DNA of 64,000 nt from contig NZ_JAJCTH010000007.1 of NCBI RefSeq assembly GCF_020594515.1, forward strand, positions 113,901 to 177,900, read 5' to 3'. The notes beneath the pieces were generated by a model that did not search any database, was not told where the DNA came from, and saw only the letters and a list, made by a program, of their open reading frames with translations. Both the position numbers and the translations under genes were made by a program. The stretch's first letter is position 1. Each line of letters begins with the position of its first letter. Of the stretch, positions 27,327-36,367 are shown in pieces. Origin of the DNA: Rhodoferax sp. U2-2l (GTDB lineage: Bacteria; Pseudomonadota; Gammaproteobacteria; Burkholderiales; Burkholderiaceae_C).

Positions 27327-28133
27327 ATGACCACCCTGGCCCAGCAATACACCATCACCCAAGAGCCGTTCTACCAGCCGCAAAGCAACGAGGTGGCACT
27401 GTTTGAGGCCGCCTACAAGGCCAGGCTGCCGGTCATGGTCAAAGGCCCCACCGGCTGCGGCAAATCGCGCTTTATCGAATACATGGCTTGGAAACTGGGC
27501 AAACCGCTCATCACCGTGGCCTGCAACGAAGACATGACCGCCTCCGACCTGGTGGGCCGCTACCTTTTAGAGGCCAACGGCACCCGCTGGCTCGACGGAC
27601 CGCTTAGCGTTGCGGCACGCATCGGCGCGATCTGTTACCTGGACGAAATTGTCGAAGCCCGGCAAGACACCACCGTGGTCATCCACCCGCTGACCGACCA
27701 CCGGCGCCAGTTGCCCCTGGACAAAAAGGGCGAGCTGATCCAGGCCCACCCCGACTTTCAACTCGTCATCTCCTACAACCCCGGCTACCAGAGCCTGATG
27801 AAAGACCTGAAACAAAGCACCAAACAGCGCTTTGTCGGCTTTGATTTTGACTACCCCGCGGCAGAGCTGGAAGCCAGCATCATCACCACCGAGACCGGCG
27901 TCAACATGGCCGACGCAGTACGGCTGGTCAAGATTGGGGCCACGGCCCGCGCGCTCAAAGGCCATGGCCTGGACGAAGGCATTTCCACCCGCCTGCTGGT
28001 GTACGCCGCCACGCTGATCAAAGCCGACGTGGACCCGCTGGACGCCTGTCGCATGGCGCTGGTGCGCCCGATCACCGATGACTCCGACATCCGCGCCACG
28101 CTCGACCACGCGATTGACGCGGTGTTTGGCTAA
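27327..28133 (+). CDS. cbbQ: RubisCO activase ATPase CbbQ
   Basis: 268 residues. Walker A GPTGCGKS is at 40-47, Walker B AICYLDEIVEARQDT near 105-119 and sensor/arginine segments are present (LVISYNPGYQSLMKDLKQ). CbbQ is a MoxR-type AAA+ hexamer that, with CbbO, removes inhibitory sugar phosphates from RubisCO. The pairing with cbbM suggests the Q2O2 type that serves form II enzyme. The ribosome site CAGGAA precedes the ATG. The gap from cbbM is 565 bases instead of the usual short spacing. Confidence 0.93.
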   Translation: MTTLAQQYTITQEPFYQPQSNEVALFEAAYKARLPVMVKGPTGCGKSRFIEYMAWKLGKPLITVACNEDMTASDLVGRYLLEANGTRWLDGPLSVAARIGAICYLDEIVEARQDTTVVIHPLTDHRRQLPLDKKGELIQAHPDFQLVISYNPGYQSLMKDLKQSTKQRFVGFDFDYPAAELEASIITTETGVNMADAVRLVKIGATARALKGHGLDEGISTRLLVYAATLIKADVDPLDACRMALVRPITDDSDIRATLDHAIDAVFG

Positions 28134-28148
28134 ACCGGACCTGCCGCC

Positions 28149-30473
28149 ATGGCCCCTGCCGTGTTGCCACCGTTGATGCCCAGCGCGCTGCCGCCCACGA
28201 GCGCCAGTGGCAGCCCAACCGCCACCATCAGCGCCGATCAGTTCCTGGCCTGGCGCAAGCAGCTGGACTGCGGTTTTGCCCAGATCGACGATGTGTTTGA
28301 GGCTTGTTTGGCCGAGGCACAGGCCAAGCTCAGCGCCGAAGGGCTGGACGACTACCTGACCCAGGCACGTTTTCTGGGAAAGATGGGCCGGGGCGTGGAG
28401 CCGGCGCTGACCTTTTTGCAGGCCTGGCCCTTGGTGGCCCACAACGTGGGCGAATCCGCGCTGGACGCCGTCATGCTCACCGTTCGGCAGATCAACAAGT
28501 CACCCAATGGCCGCGCCATTGCGCCGTTTTTACAAGCCCTCGGCCCCGTCAGCCAAAGGCTGGCAAGCCAACATCAGCTACAGCACTACCTCGACTTGTG
28601 CCTGCTGCTGATGGAGCGCACCAGCAGCTCCATCCACGGCATCCACAAAACTTATGCCAGCCCGAGCTTGGGCGTCTTTTTTGAAAAAGCACCGCTGCTG
28701 GTGGGCGTGCTCAGCTTGCAGGGCCTGAGCAATTGGGTCAACTACGGCATTCGCAACTACAGCCACCACCCCGAGCAGCAGCGCGATTTTTTCAGCCTGA
28801 GCAGTGCCGACAGCCGCGCCGTGCTGCAGCGCGAGCGCCACGGCACCTTGCTGATGGACCACACCCGCGCGCTGGACCTGTACCTGCGTGCGCTGTGGCA
28901 GGACGGCGATGTGCTGGTGCCTTACTCCACCACCTTTGACGTGCAGCGCCAGCCCATGCCCTACTTTGACGCGCTGGGCATGCGCCTGCCCGACGTGTAC
29001 GACGAGCGCGCGGGCATCAGCGGGCTGGACCGTTACCGCGCGGCGCTGGCCCACATGGCGGCGCACCGGCGCTGGAGCACACCGATTTTTGCCGACAACT
29101 TCAGCCCGGCGCAGCGCCTGGCCATCGAGTGTTTTGAAGACGCACGCATGGATTGGCTGACGCTGCGCGAGTACCCCGGCATGCGGCGCATTTATTCGGC
29201 GCTCCACCCCAAGCCGGTCGATGGCGCGTGCAACCCGGCCACCCATTCCTGCCTGCGGCACCGGCTGGCGATGTTGTCACGCGCCTTGCTGGACCCACCC
29301 AAACGCTTTGAGAGCCCGCAACTCGCCGAGTGGGTGCAGCGCTTTCACGCGCTGCTGGCCCAAGGTGACGCCAGCACCACCGACATGGCCAGCTTGAGCC
29401 TGAGCTACCTGGCCAAAACCAGCCTTCAGAGTGACCGCTTGCCTGACACCTGGTTCCAAGACACCGAGGTCGATTACCGCGACGACAACCGCCACCTGTG
29501 GCGCTTTCACGAACTCAGTGACGACGAAGACAACTTCGACAACCCCGACCAGACCCCGTCCACGCAAGAGCTGCAAACCCTGCCGCCGCGCCACTACCCT
29601 GAGTGGGACTACAGCAGCCAAAGCCTGCGCCCGGACTGGGTCAGCCTGTACGAGCGCCTGCACCCCAGCGGCAACCCGGCCGACATCGACGCGCTGCTGG
29701 CCAAACACGCGGCGCTGGCCAAACGGCTCAAGCGCCTGCTGGACCTGCTCAAACCGCAGGACAAGGTGCGCGTGCGCTTCCAGGAGGACGGCAGCGAGCT
29801 GGACCTGGACGTGGCGATCCGCTCGCTGATCGATTTAAGGAGCGGCAGCCAGCCCGACCCGCGCATCAACATGAGCCACACCACCAATGGCCGCAGCATC
29901 GCGGTGACCTTGTTGCTGGACCTGTCGCAGTCGCTGGGCGACCAAGCGCGTGGCTCGGCGCAGACTGTGCTGCAGCTCAGCCAGGAAGCGGTTTCCTTGC
30001 TGGCCTGGTCAATTGAACAACTGGGCGACCCGCTGGCCATTGCCGGCTTTCACTCCAACACGCGGCACGATGTGCGTTATTACCACCTCAAAGGCTTTGG
30101 CGAACGCTGGGGCGATGAGGTCAAGGCCCGCCTGGCCGCCATTCAGGCGGGCTACAGCACCCGCATGGGCGCCGCGCTGCGTCATGCCGCCCGCACGCTC
30201 GGCACCCAAACGGCGGATAAAAAGCTGCTGCTGGTGCTGACCGACGGCCAGCCGTCAGACATTGATGTGAAAGACGAGCGCCTGCTGATCGAAGACGCCA
30301 AAGTGGCGGTACGCGAGCTGAGCAACCAAGGGATATTCACCTACTGCATCAACCTGGATGCCGCGGCAGACACCTATGTGAGCGACATCTTTGGCCAGCA
30401 GTACACGGTGATTGACAACATTACCCGCCTGCCCGAACAACTGCCCAAGCTGTTCATGGCGCTGACGCGCTGA
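28149..30473 (+). CDS. cbbO: RubisCO activase adaptor CbbO
   Basis: 774 residues. The C-terminal VWA domain has an intact metal site DLSQS in VTLLLDLSQSLGD (about residues 583-595) and LLLVLTDGQPSDID; the long N-terminal part is helical. CbbO binds the CbbQ hexamer and attaches it to RubisCO through the VWA domain. The gene follows cbbQ by 15 bases in one operon. The stop at 30471-30473 is followed by a short low-information gap. Confidence 0.92.
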   Translation: MAPAVLPPLMPSALPPTSASGSPTATISADQFLAWRKQLDCGFAQIDDVFEACLAEAQAKLSAEGLDDYLTQARFLGKMGRGVEPALTFLQAWPLVAHNVGESALDAVMLTVRQINKSPNGRAIAPFLQALGPVSQRLASQHQLQHYLDLCLLLMERTSSSIHGIHKTYASPSLGVFFEKAPLLVGVLSLQGLSNWVNYGIRNYSHHPEQQRDFFSLSSADSRAVLQRERHGTLLMDHTRALDLYLRALWQDGDVLVPYSTTFDVQRQPMPYFDALGMRLPDVYDERAGISGLDRYRAALAHMAAHRRWSTPIFADNFSPAQRLAIECFEDARMDWLTLREYPGMRRIYSALHPKPVDGACNPATHSCLRHRLAMLSRALLDPPKRFESPQLAEWVQRFHALLAQGDASTTDMASLSLSYLAKTSLQSDRLPDTWFQDTEVDYRDDNRHLWRFHELSDDEDNFDNPDQTPSTQELQTLPPRHYPEWDYSSQSLRPDWVSLYERLHPSGNPADIDALLAKHAALAKRLKRLLDLLKPQDKVRVRFQEDGSELDLDVAIRSLIDLRSGSQPDPRINMSHTTNGRSIAVTLLLDLSQSLGDQARGSAQTVLQLSQEAVSLLAWSIEQLGDPLAIAGFHSNTRHDVRYYHLKGFGERWGDEVKARLAAIQAGYSTRMGAALRHAARTLGTQTADKKLLLVLTDGQPSDIDVKDERLLIEDAKVAVRELSNQGIFTYCINLDAAADTYVSDIFGQQYTVIDNITRLPEQLPKLFMALTR

Positions 30474-30585
30474 CGCCGGGTTCGCGTCCAGAAGGCGGCG
30501 CAACAGCGCGATGCCATGTGGCACCGTGCCAGTTGGATCACGCCATCACCTACCTCGGGTTCTCTGGCTGATTCAACCCGTTAGC

Positions 30586-30897
30586 TCATCTGCGCCCAAT
30601 GCGCTCATACAAACGGTCCAGTTGATAGTGGCCCAGCGTTGCAGCCGCGCGGCTGCCCAGTTCGGCGCTCGCCTTGGTCTGCATCAACAGTCGCAGAATC
30701 AACAGGCCTCGCATCGTCGTGAAAGCCCGCGACTTGTTTTTTCCGCCAGACAAGTCGGTATTGGCGATGACGCTGTCCACCATCCCAGTCTGGCCGAGAT
30801 CAATCTTGCAGGCCAATGACAGCCGGTATATCTGCAGATCAAGGTTGCCAAACTGTCGGGACCAGCGCTCAAATTGATAGTGGGATATTTCAGTCAT
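30586..30897 (-). CDS. Hypothetical protein (103 aa)
   Basis: Read from the ATG at 30897, after which the sequence looks protein-like (MTEISHYQFERWSRQFGNLD, then LSLACKIDLGQTGMVDSVIA). A Lys/Ser/Arg-rich middle (GGKNKSRAFTTMRG) and a Leu-rich helix follow, ending in DRLYERIGRR. Not recognised. It is convergent with cbbO and in the same direction as the carbamate kinase downstream of it on neither side, so it stands alone. No clear ribosome site, so moderate confidence only. Confidence 0.45.
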   Translation of the reverse strand: MTEISHYQFERWSRQFGNLDLQIYRLSLACKIDLGQTGMVDSVIANTDLSGGKNKSRAFTTMRGLLILRLLMQTKASAELGSRAAATLGHYQLDRLYERIGRR

Positions 30898-31073
30898 GGC
30901 AATACGGATGGCGAACTGGGCCTGTGCGACATGCGCTGGCCAAGTTGGATGGCGCGTCTGCCCCGGCAGTGAGCGGCTCGTTCGCCAGAGCTGGCGAGCG
31001 GTCAAGCCCGGGCAGATACGGTGGTGAGGGTGTGTTGCCCGCCAGGTGCTTCACCTTGGCGGGCGCGGCACCG

Positions 31074-32045
31074 TTAAAGATCTTCGTCCCGAACAATGTG
31101 CGTGCCGGTGTCGCCACGCAGGGCAGGCACGGCGGTGTCCAGGCTGGTGACGATGACCCGTTTGCCACCCGCTTCCAGGAACAGCAACGCGGCTTCGATT
31201 TTTGGCCCCATGCTGCCGGCAGGAAAGTGACCCTGGGCTTGGTAGGCGCGCATCTCGGACAGCGACACCCGCTTCAATTCACGCTGATCGGGCTTGCCAA
31301 AATTGATGGCCACGCGCGGAACGGCGGTGAGAATCATCATGTCACGGATGCCCAGCACATTGGCCATCACGCCCGTGGTGAGGTCCTTGTCAATGACCGC
31401 GTCAACGCCATGGCGTCGGCCGTGCTCGTCACGAACCACGGGAATACCGCCACCGCCACCCGCGATGACCACGGTGCGGGTGCACATCAGAGATTCAACC
31501 AATGAGATGTCGCACACATGCTTGGGCATGGGGGATGGCACGACATAGCGCCACCCGCGCCCGGAATCTTCCTTGACCGTCACCCCCAGCTCGGCGGCCA
31601 GCGCTTGGCCTTCGGCTTCGCTAAAGAACGGGCCAACAGGCTTGGTCGGATTCTGGAATGCCGGATCATCACGATCAACTTCCACTTGCGTGACCAGGCC
31701 GACGACGTGGCGTGGGTTGCCCACTTCGCGCAAAGCGTTTTCAAAGGCCTGCGCCAGGATGTAAGCCATGGCGCCTTGCGTCTGCGCCACCAGGATGTCC
31801 AGCGACTGCGGCGCCACGCGTTCACGCGCAATGGCATTTGCCAACAGCAACTTGCCGACCTGTGGGCCGTTGCCGTGGACCAGCACGAGCTGGTTGTCCA
31901 ACTCGAGCAGGGGCAGCATGGCCTTGGCGGTTGAGTAGGCGATGGCCTTCTGCTCCTCTGGTGTTCCCTTGCCTTCAGCGGGGTCCATGGCGTTGCCACC
32001 AATGGCAACAATGAGCCGACGCGGGATGTTGACTGAGCTTCTCAT
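31074..32045 (-). CDS. Carbamate kinase (AllK/ArcC family)
   Basis: 323 residues. It has the amino acid kinase signature RLIVAIGGNAMDP at the start, LVLVHGNGPQVGKLL near 47, VIAGGGGGIPVV near 213 and VIDKDLTTGVMANVLG near 240. The enzyme converts carbamoyl phosphate and ADP into ATP, CO2 and NH3. It is divergent from the permease gene of the AllFGH cluster; in E. coli the AllK carbamate kinase acts directly after oxamate carbamoyltransferase. No arginine deiminase genes are nearby, so a role in ureide catabolism is the better reading. Confidence 0.88.
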   Translation of the reverse strand: MRSSVNIPRRLIVAIGGNAMDPAEGKGTPEEQKAIAYSTAKAMLPLLELDNQLVLVHGNGPQVGKLLLANAIARERVAPQSLDILVAQTQGAMAYILAQAFENALREVGNPRHVVGLVTQVEVDRDDPAFQNPTKPVGPFFSEAEGQALAAELGVTVKEDSGRGWRYVVPSPMPKHVCDISLVESLMCTRTVVIAGGGGGIPVVRDEHGRRHGVDAVIDKDLTTGVMANVLGIRDMMILTAVPRVAINFGKPDQRELKRVSLSEMRAYQAQGHFPAGSMGPKIEAALLFLEAGGKRVIVTSLDTAVPALRGDTGTHIVRDEDL

Positions 32046-32438
32046 GGGTAATTTCCTTGACAGTGCGAAGAGATGATGAAGCGATTCAGTCTAGCTTTGG
32101 GCCCCACGCCCACTGTGGAAGATTCTTGAACAATGACGGCGCCAATGTCGAAATCGAATGGCCTGCCGCGCGCCACCCCCATCGATGCCAACCGCACTTC
32201 AGCGGTCGCCCAAAAAGCGCTTGAACGTGAATATCACGCCAAATCCGAACAATCGGTAGGGGTTTGTTGAAACGTTTGGAAGCGCGCTTGTGGACTTGAA
32301 TTGGCGCACCTACTATCCGCCGCAGTGGCTCAAAGATGCCCATCCGTCGCGATCAACGATGGTCGGGAGGATCTGAGATCCACCCGAAGATGGCTTAGGC
32401 CATACATCAATGACTAACAGTTAATAGAGCTAAACATC
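32046..32438. other. Divergent intergenic region between carbamate kinase and permease
   Basis: 393 bases that must carry the promoters for both directions. I see no confident operator. A small frame on the plus strand (32133-32270, 45 codons, ending EYHAKSEQSVGVC) reads like protein but has no ribosome site or recognised family, and a minus-strand frame in the same place is rich in Trp/Arg and not convincing. It may contain the binding site for the AllS-like regulator. Confidence 0.5.
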
Positions 32439-33992
32439 ATGACCAAAGATATTTTGTGGAGAAAAGGGGATTGGGCTGCCTTCTTCGGGCTGCTAACCAA
32501 CAACCTCACCAACCTGCTGACAATGATCGGCCTGCTGATATTCGTTGTCGGCATCCCGCAGGACATGGTTTATGGAACCATCGCACCTGCGTTCGGCCTC
32601 GCCGTCATGTTGGCAAGCTTGTTTTACGGGTGGTTTGCCTGGCAACTGGCCAAGAGCACGGGTCGAACCGACGTCACCGCTTTGCCCTCCGGGCCGAGCG
32701 CTCCCTCGATCTTCACGGTCACGTTCCTGGTGATCATGCCCGTCTACAAGACCACAGGGAACGCTGAATTCGCCTTGCAGTTGGCCTTGGTGTGGTGCGT
32801 TCTTGAAGCGTCCATTCTTTTCTTTGGCGCCTTCTTCGGTGACACGTTGCGGCGCATGATTCCGCGCACCGTGCTGCTGTCGTGCCTGGCCGGCCTGGGC
32901 ATCATGCTGTTGGCGATGAACCCGTTGTTGCAGTCCTTCGAGGCACCCGTGGTGGCCTTCGTTGTGCTGACGCTCATCTTCATCAACTGGTTCGGCAAGT
33001 CACCGCTGTTCCCGAAGATCCCCACCGGTCTGCTGCTGCTCGTCGTTGGCGCGGCGCTGGCCTGGGGCTTCGGACTGCAGAGCCCCGAGGCGATCACCAA
33101 CGCGCTGAGCTTGGCTGGCTTCAACCCGCCCGGCTTGCATGTGGACAGCTTCCTGCAAGGCCTGCCGCATTCGCTGCCTTATCTGGCCTCAGCAGTTCCG
33201 CTCGGCCTGGCCAACTACGTTTTCGACCTGGAGAACATCGAAAGCGCCCACGCTGCTGGTGACTCCTACCCAACCCGCAAGGTGATGATGGTCAACGGCG
33301 CGGCATCCACCGTCGGCGCGATGCTCGGCAACCCCTACCCGGTGACGGTTTACGTCGGCCACGTGGGCTGGAAGTCTCTGGGTGCAGGCATCGGCTACAC
33401 GGTGGCCAGCGGCGTGACGATGTTCCTGGTCACGCTCTTTGGGCTGGGCTCTTTCCTGCTCGCCCTCATCCCGATTGCGGCGATTGTGCCGATCCTGGTC
33501 TACATCGGCATCGTCACCGCCAATCAGGTGGTGCGCGAGTCACCCAAGAATGAAGTGCCGGTGATCGTCGTCGCCTTGTTCCCCTGGGTGGCCAACTGGG
33601 CTTTGACAATTGTGAACAACGTCATGGCAGCTGCAGGGACCTCGATTGCCACCTTGGGCACCAAGACACTGGCCGCCAAAGGGGTGTATTACGTCGGGCT
33701 GTCTCACCTTGGCAACGGCGCACCCATGTCCAGTTTGCTGTGGGGTTGCATCGCCATCTTCGCCATCCTCAACCAGCCGCTGCGCGGTGTCGCGGCAGCA
33801 CTCGTGGCCGCTGCATTGACCTATGTGGGCTTTATCCACTCGCCGACAGTCGGCATCGTTGCCCCCGGCTCCACCGCCATGGGACTGGTTCAAGGCTACG
33901 TCATGATTGCCGGCGTCTTCGTCCTGAAGTATGTGCTGGATCGGCGTGAAGCGGCCAAGTTCGCCCCATCGACCACGGCGGCAGCGCGGTGA
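32439..33992 (+). CDS. NCS2-family nucleobase/ureide permease
   Basis: 517 residues with about 12-14 membrane helices. The N-terminal DWAAFFGLLTNNLTNLLTMIGL and the RTDVTALPSGPSAPSIF segment (first half) and YVFDLENIESAHAAGDSYPT followed by GAMLGNPYPVTVYVGH (second half) match the NCS2 xanthine/uracil and AzgA-like permeases, which import purines, pyrimidines or related rings by proton symport. It is the first gene of the rightward AllHFG cluster. The substrate is not readable; the enzymes downstream suggest a cyclic ureide or nucleobase-like ring. Confidence 0.82.
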   Translation: MTKDILWRKGDWAAFFGLLTNNLTNLLTMIGLLIFVVGIPQDMVYGTIAPAFGLAVMLASLFYGWFAWQLAKSTGRTDVTALPSGPSAPSIFTVTFLVIMPVYKTTGNAEFALQLALVWCVLEASILFFGAFFGDTLRRMIPRTVLLSCLAGLGIMLLAMNPLLQSFEAPVVAFVVLTLIFINWFGKSPLFPKIPTGLLLLVVGAALAWGFGLQSPEAITNALSLAGFNPPGLHVDSFLQGLPHSLPYLASAVPLGLANYVFDLENIESAHAAGDSYPTRKVMMVNGAASTVGAMLGNPYPVTVYVGHVGWKSLGAGIGYTVASGVTMFLVTLFGLGSFLLALIPIAAIVPILVYIGIVTANQVVRESPKNEVPVIVVALFPWVANWALTIVNNVMAAAGTSIATLGTKTLAAKGVYYVGLSHLGNGAPMSSLLWGCIAIFAILNQPLRGVAAALVAAALTYVGFIHSPTVGIVAPGSTAMGLVQGYVMIAGVFVLKYVLDRREAAKFAPSTTAAAR

Positions 33993-34044
33993 GCGATGTC
34001 CGTGAATTGAGCCTGAACCAACACCGTTCCAAAAAGGCATTGAC

Positions 34045-35226
34045 ATGAACGAAAACAATCTAGCGACAGAACTGTTCGCCAAGGTCGAACAAGAAGACCT
34101 GGCGGCAGTGGAGCAACTGCTGTCTGCGGGCGCAGCGGTGGACACCCGCGACGCGAGTGGCCGCACCGCCCTGATGGTGGCGACGCAAAAGAACAATTTG
34201 CCCTTGGTCAAGCGGCTGATTGCAGCGGGCAGTGATGTCAACGCCAGAGACGTGACCGAGCTGACGCCCTATCTTTGCGCTGGCGCCAATGGTTTCTCCG
34301 CGATTTTGCGGGTGATGATCGACGCAGGCGCTGACCGCAGCAGCGTGAACCGCTTTGGCGGAACCCCGTTGCTGCCATCAAGTGAAAAGGGTTACCTTCG
34401 CACGGTCCAGGTGGCCATCGATGCCGGCATTGCGGTCAATCACGCCAACAAACTCGGCTGGACCGCCTTGATGGAGGCCGTGATCCTGGGTGACGGCGGC
34501 AGGCTTTATGCCGACATCGTCTCCACACTCTTCGCCGCGGGCGCAGATGCCAACATGGCCGACCGTGATGGCGTCTCTTCCCTGGCACATGCCCGCAACA
34601 ATGGCCAGACCCGTGTGATCCAGATCCTGGAGGGGGCGGCTGCCCCCAGCCAGGCCTCGGAGCTGCAGGAAGTGCGCTCAGCCATTCGCGCGTACGACGA
34701 CGCACGCGCCCTTCTCCTGCTCGAAACCGCGGCGCACACAGGTTCCATCGATCCGTTGGACATTGCCTACTACAAAGGCTACGTCCTGGGTGAACTGGGG
34801 CGCCACGAAGAGGCCCTGCAGGCGTATCGCTCTGCGCTGGCGGCACAGCCGGATGCGCTGGAGTTCTATTTCTACACCGCCAACTGCCTGCGCGCCATGA
34901 AGCGGCCTGAGCAGGCGCTGAGCGAATACGACACCGCGATCGCCGCGGCGCCTACGCAAACTTACTTCCGCTACCACAAGTCCAACTACTTGCGCGAGCT
35001 GAACCGGCATGAGCAAGCGGTGGCAGAGATGCACCTGCTGCTTGAAGGACGCGCCCATCGTTATGACTATTGGTTTCATTTGGCCAACAGCCTGCGCTCG
35101 CTGGGACGCCATGAGCAAGCCGCGGCAGCGATCGAGAACGCCATTCAAGCGGACCCGACGAATCCGCTTTACCAGGCGCACAAGGCGCAATCGCTGACGC
35201 TGTTGGCAGCCAGCACGCAAGTGTGA
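34045..35226 (+). CDS. Ankyrin-repeat and TPR protein
   Basis: 393 residues, no signal peptide or membrane helix. About five ankyrin repeats occupy residues 10-205 (for example DASGRTALMVATQKNNLPLV and KLGWTALMEAVILGDGG, DRDGVSSLAHARNNGQ). Four or more TPR-like helical hairpins follow at about 230-390, each with a GRHEEA/HEQA-type turn (ELGRHEEALQAYRSAL, LNRHEQAVAEMHLLL, SLGRHEQAAAAIENAI). Such proteins are scaffolds. Its place between a permease and the AllHFG enzyme genes, 52 bases after one and 21 before the other, is unexplained. Confidence 0.8.
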   Translation: MNENNLATELFAKVEQEDLAAVEQLLSAGAAVDTRDASGRTALMVATQKNNLPLVKRLIAAGSDVNARDVTELTPYLCAGANGFSAILRVMIDAGADRSSVNRFGGTPLLPSSEKGYLRTVQVAIDAGIAVNHANKLGWTALMEAVILGDGGRLYADIVSTLFAAGADANMADRDGVSSLAHARNNGQTRVIQILEGAAAPSQASELQEVRSAIRAYDDARALLLLETAAHTGSIDPLDIAYYKGYVLGELGRHEEALQAYRSALAAQPDALEFYFYTANCLRAMKRPEQALSEYDTAIAAAPTQTYFRYHKSNYLRELNRHEQAVAEMHLLLEGRAHRYDYWFHLANSLRSLGRHEQAAAAIENAIQADPTNPLYQAHKAQSLTLLAASTQV

Positions 35227-35247
35227 CCTGAGTGGCTGGATCACGAG

Positions 35248-36312
35248 ATGAACGCTTTGAATCACCTGTTGAGCCCCGCACACGAGGCACCGTCTGCACG
35301 GCGTGTGACGCTCGTCGCGTCGGCACGCAGCGCCGATCAAGCGTTCATGTGTGATCTGGGCGCCAGCGCGCACTGGCGCGGGCGGGTGCACAGCGTTTTC
35401 CAACACGTCATCAACATCGAAGGCGCCAGTGGCGAGCTGTTCACATTGGCCAGTCGCGACATCGACAATGCACCCAACACGATGGTGGTGGACATGGTCG
35501 ATTTCAGCAACACCGGTGTCGCGATGTGCCAGCAGGTGGTGGCCACCGCCGGGGTGATGCGTATCGACAGCGCCCTGGAAGTGCATTTCGACCACGCCAA
35601 GGGGTGGCATGGCACATTGCCTGTCTACAACATGGCGTCGGGGCGCTTGGGGTGCAACCTGGATGCGATGGCGCAGTTTCTGCAACGCGAAAACTCTCTT
35701 GCCGGCATGCTGCGATCGGCCCTGCTTGGCAACGACGATGGCCTTGCCGAGGGCACCGATTTTGACCATGCGGTGTCCAGGATGTTGTCAAGCACAACAT
35801 CGCGTCTGCGCGATGCGATCCTGCGCCAGGATTCTTCTGATGCTTGTGCGCAGGCGCGCTTGTTGATGGGCCTGGGGCCCGGTCTGACGCCGTCGGGCGA
35901 CGATTTCCTGGTCGGCCTGTTTGCTGTGCTGCATGTCAAGCAAAGCCCCCTGTTTGGGCTTGGCGCCCTGTGCCTGGAGATGGTGGCTGGGGCCGTGCAC
36001 ACGACCAACGCCATCAGCTACGCCGCACTGTCCAAGGCCGCTACCGGTCGCGTGCGCGCCTGCATGGCGGAATTGATTCAACAACTTCTTCATGGCGAGG
36101 CAGACGCATGGACGGCCCCGCTGCGGCGCGTGCTGGCCATCGGATCGACGTCCGGCAGCGACATCGTCGCCGGCATCGTCTGCGGTCTGCGCCTGCAGCT
36201 TGAATTCGAACGGTCTGGCAAACCCTGGCAGCCTGCACTGCCAACGGTCAGCAGCGCGCCATCACTCATGGCGCTGCCGACCCGCCTCGCACTACCGGGT
36301 CAGCCGCAATAG
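35248..36312 (+). CDS. allH: Oxamate carbamoyltransferase component AllH (DUF2877, YlbF-like)
   Basis: 354 residues. The DUF2877 signature ARLLMGLGPGLTPSGDDFLVG (here in parts LLMGLGPGLTPSGDD and FLVGLFAVLH) lies near residues 205-230, with TTNAISYAALSKAATGRV and the closing IGSTSGSDIVAGIVCGL. AllH (YlbF) is one of three proteins that together form E. coli oxamate carbamoyltransferase, established experimentally for AllFGH. It precedes allF by 55 bases. The order here is allH-allF-allG instead of allF-allG-allH in E. coli. Confidence 0.85.
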   Translation: MNALNHLLSPAHEAPSARRVTLVASARSADQAFMCDLGASAHWRGRVHSVFQHVINIEGASGELFTLASRDIDNAPNTMVVDMVDFSNTGVAMCQQVVATAGVMRIDSALEVHFDHAKGWHGTLPVYNMASGRLGCNLDAMAQFLQRENSLAGMLRSALLGNDDGLAEGTDFDHAVSRMLSSTTSRLRDAILRQDSSDACAQARLLMGLGPGLTPSGDDFLVGLFAVLHVKQSPLFGLGALCLEMVAGAVHTTNAISYAALSKAATGRVRACMAELIQQLLHGEADAWTAPLRRVLAIGSTSGSDIVAGIVCGLRLQLEFERSGKPWQPALPTVSSAPSLMALPTRLALPGQPQ

Positions 36313-36367
36313 GGCGGTTGACCCATTCTTTCAAACCAGTTTTTTTGCACCTAGGAGGTTATTTGTC

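Noticed and set aside
31074..32045. Carbamate kinase as part of an arginine deiminase pathway
   Set aside because: No arcA, arcB or arcD gene is near; the neighbours are AllFGH and a nucleobase-type permease.
32086..32343. An 85-codon minus-strand frame upstream of carbamate kinase
   Set aside because: Composition (many Trp, Arg, Lys) and lack of start signals are unlike the neighbours; it covers the divergent promoter region.
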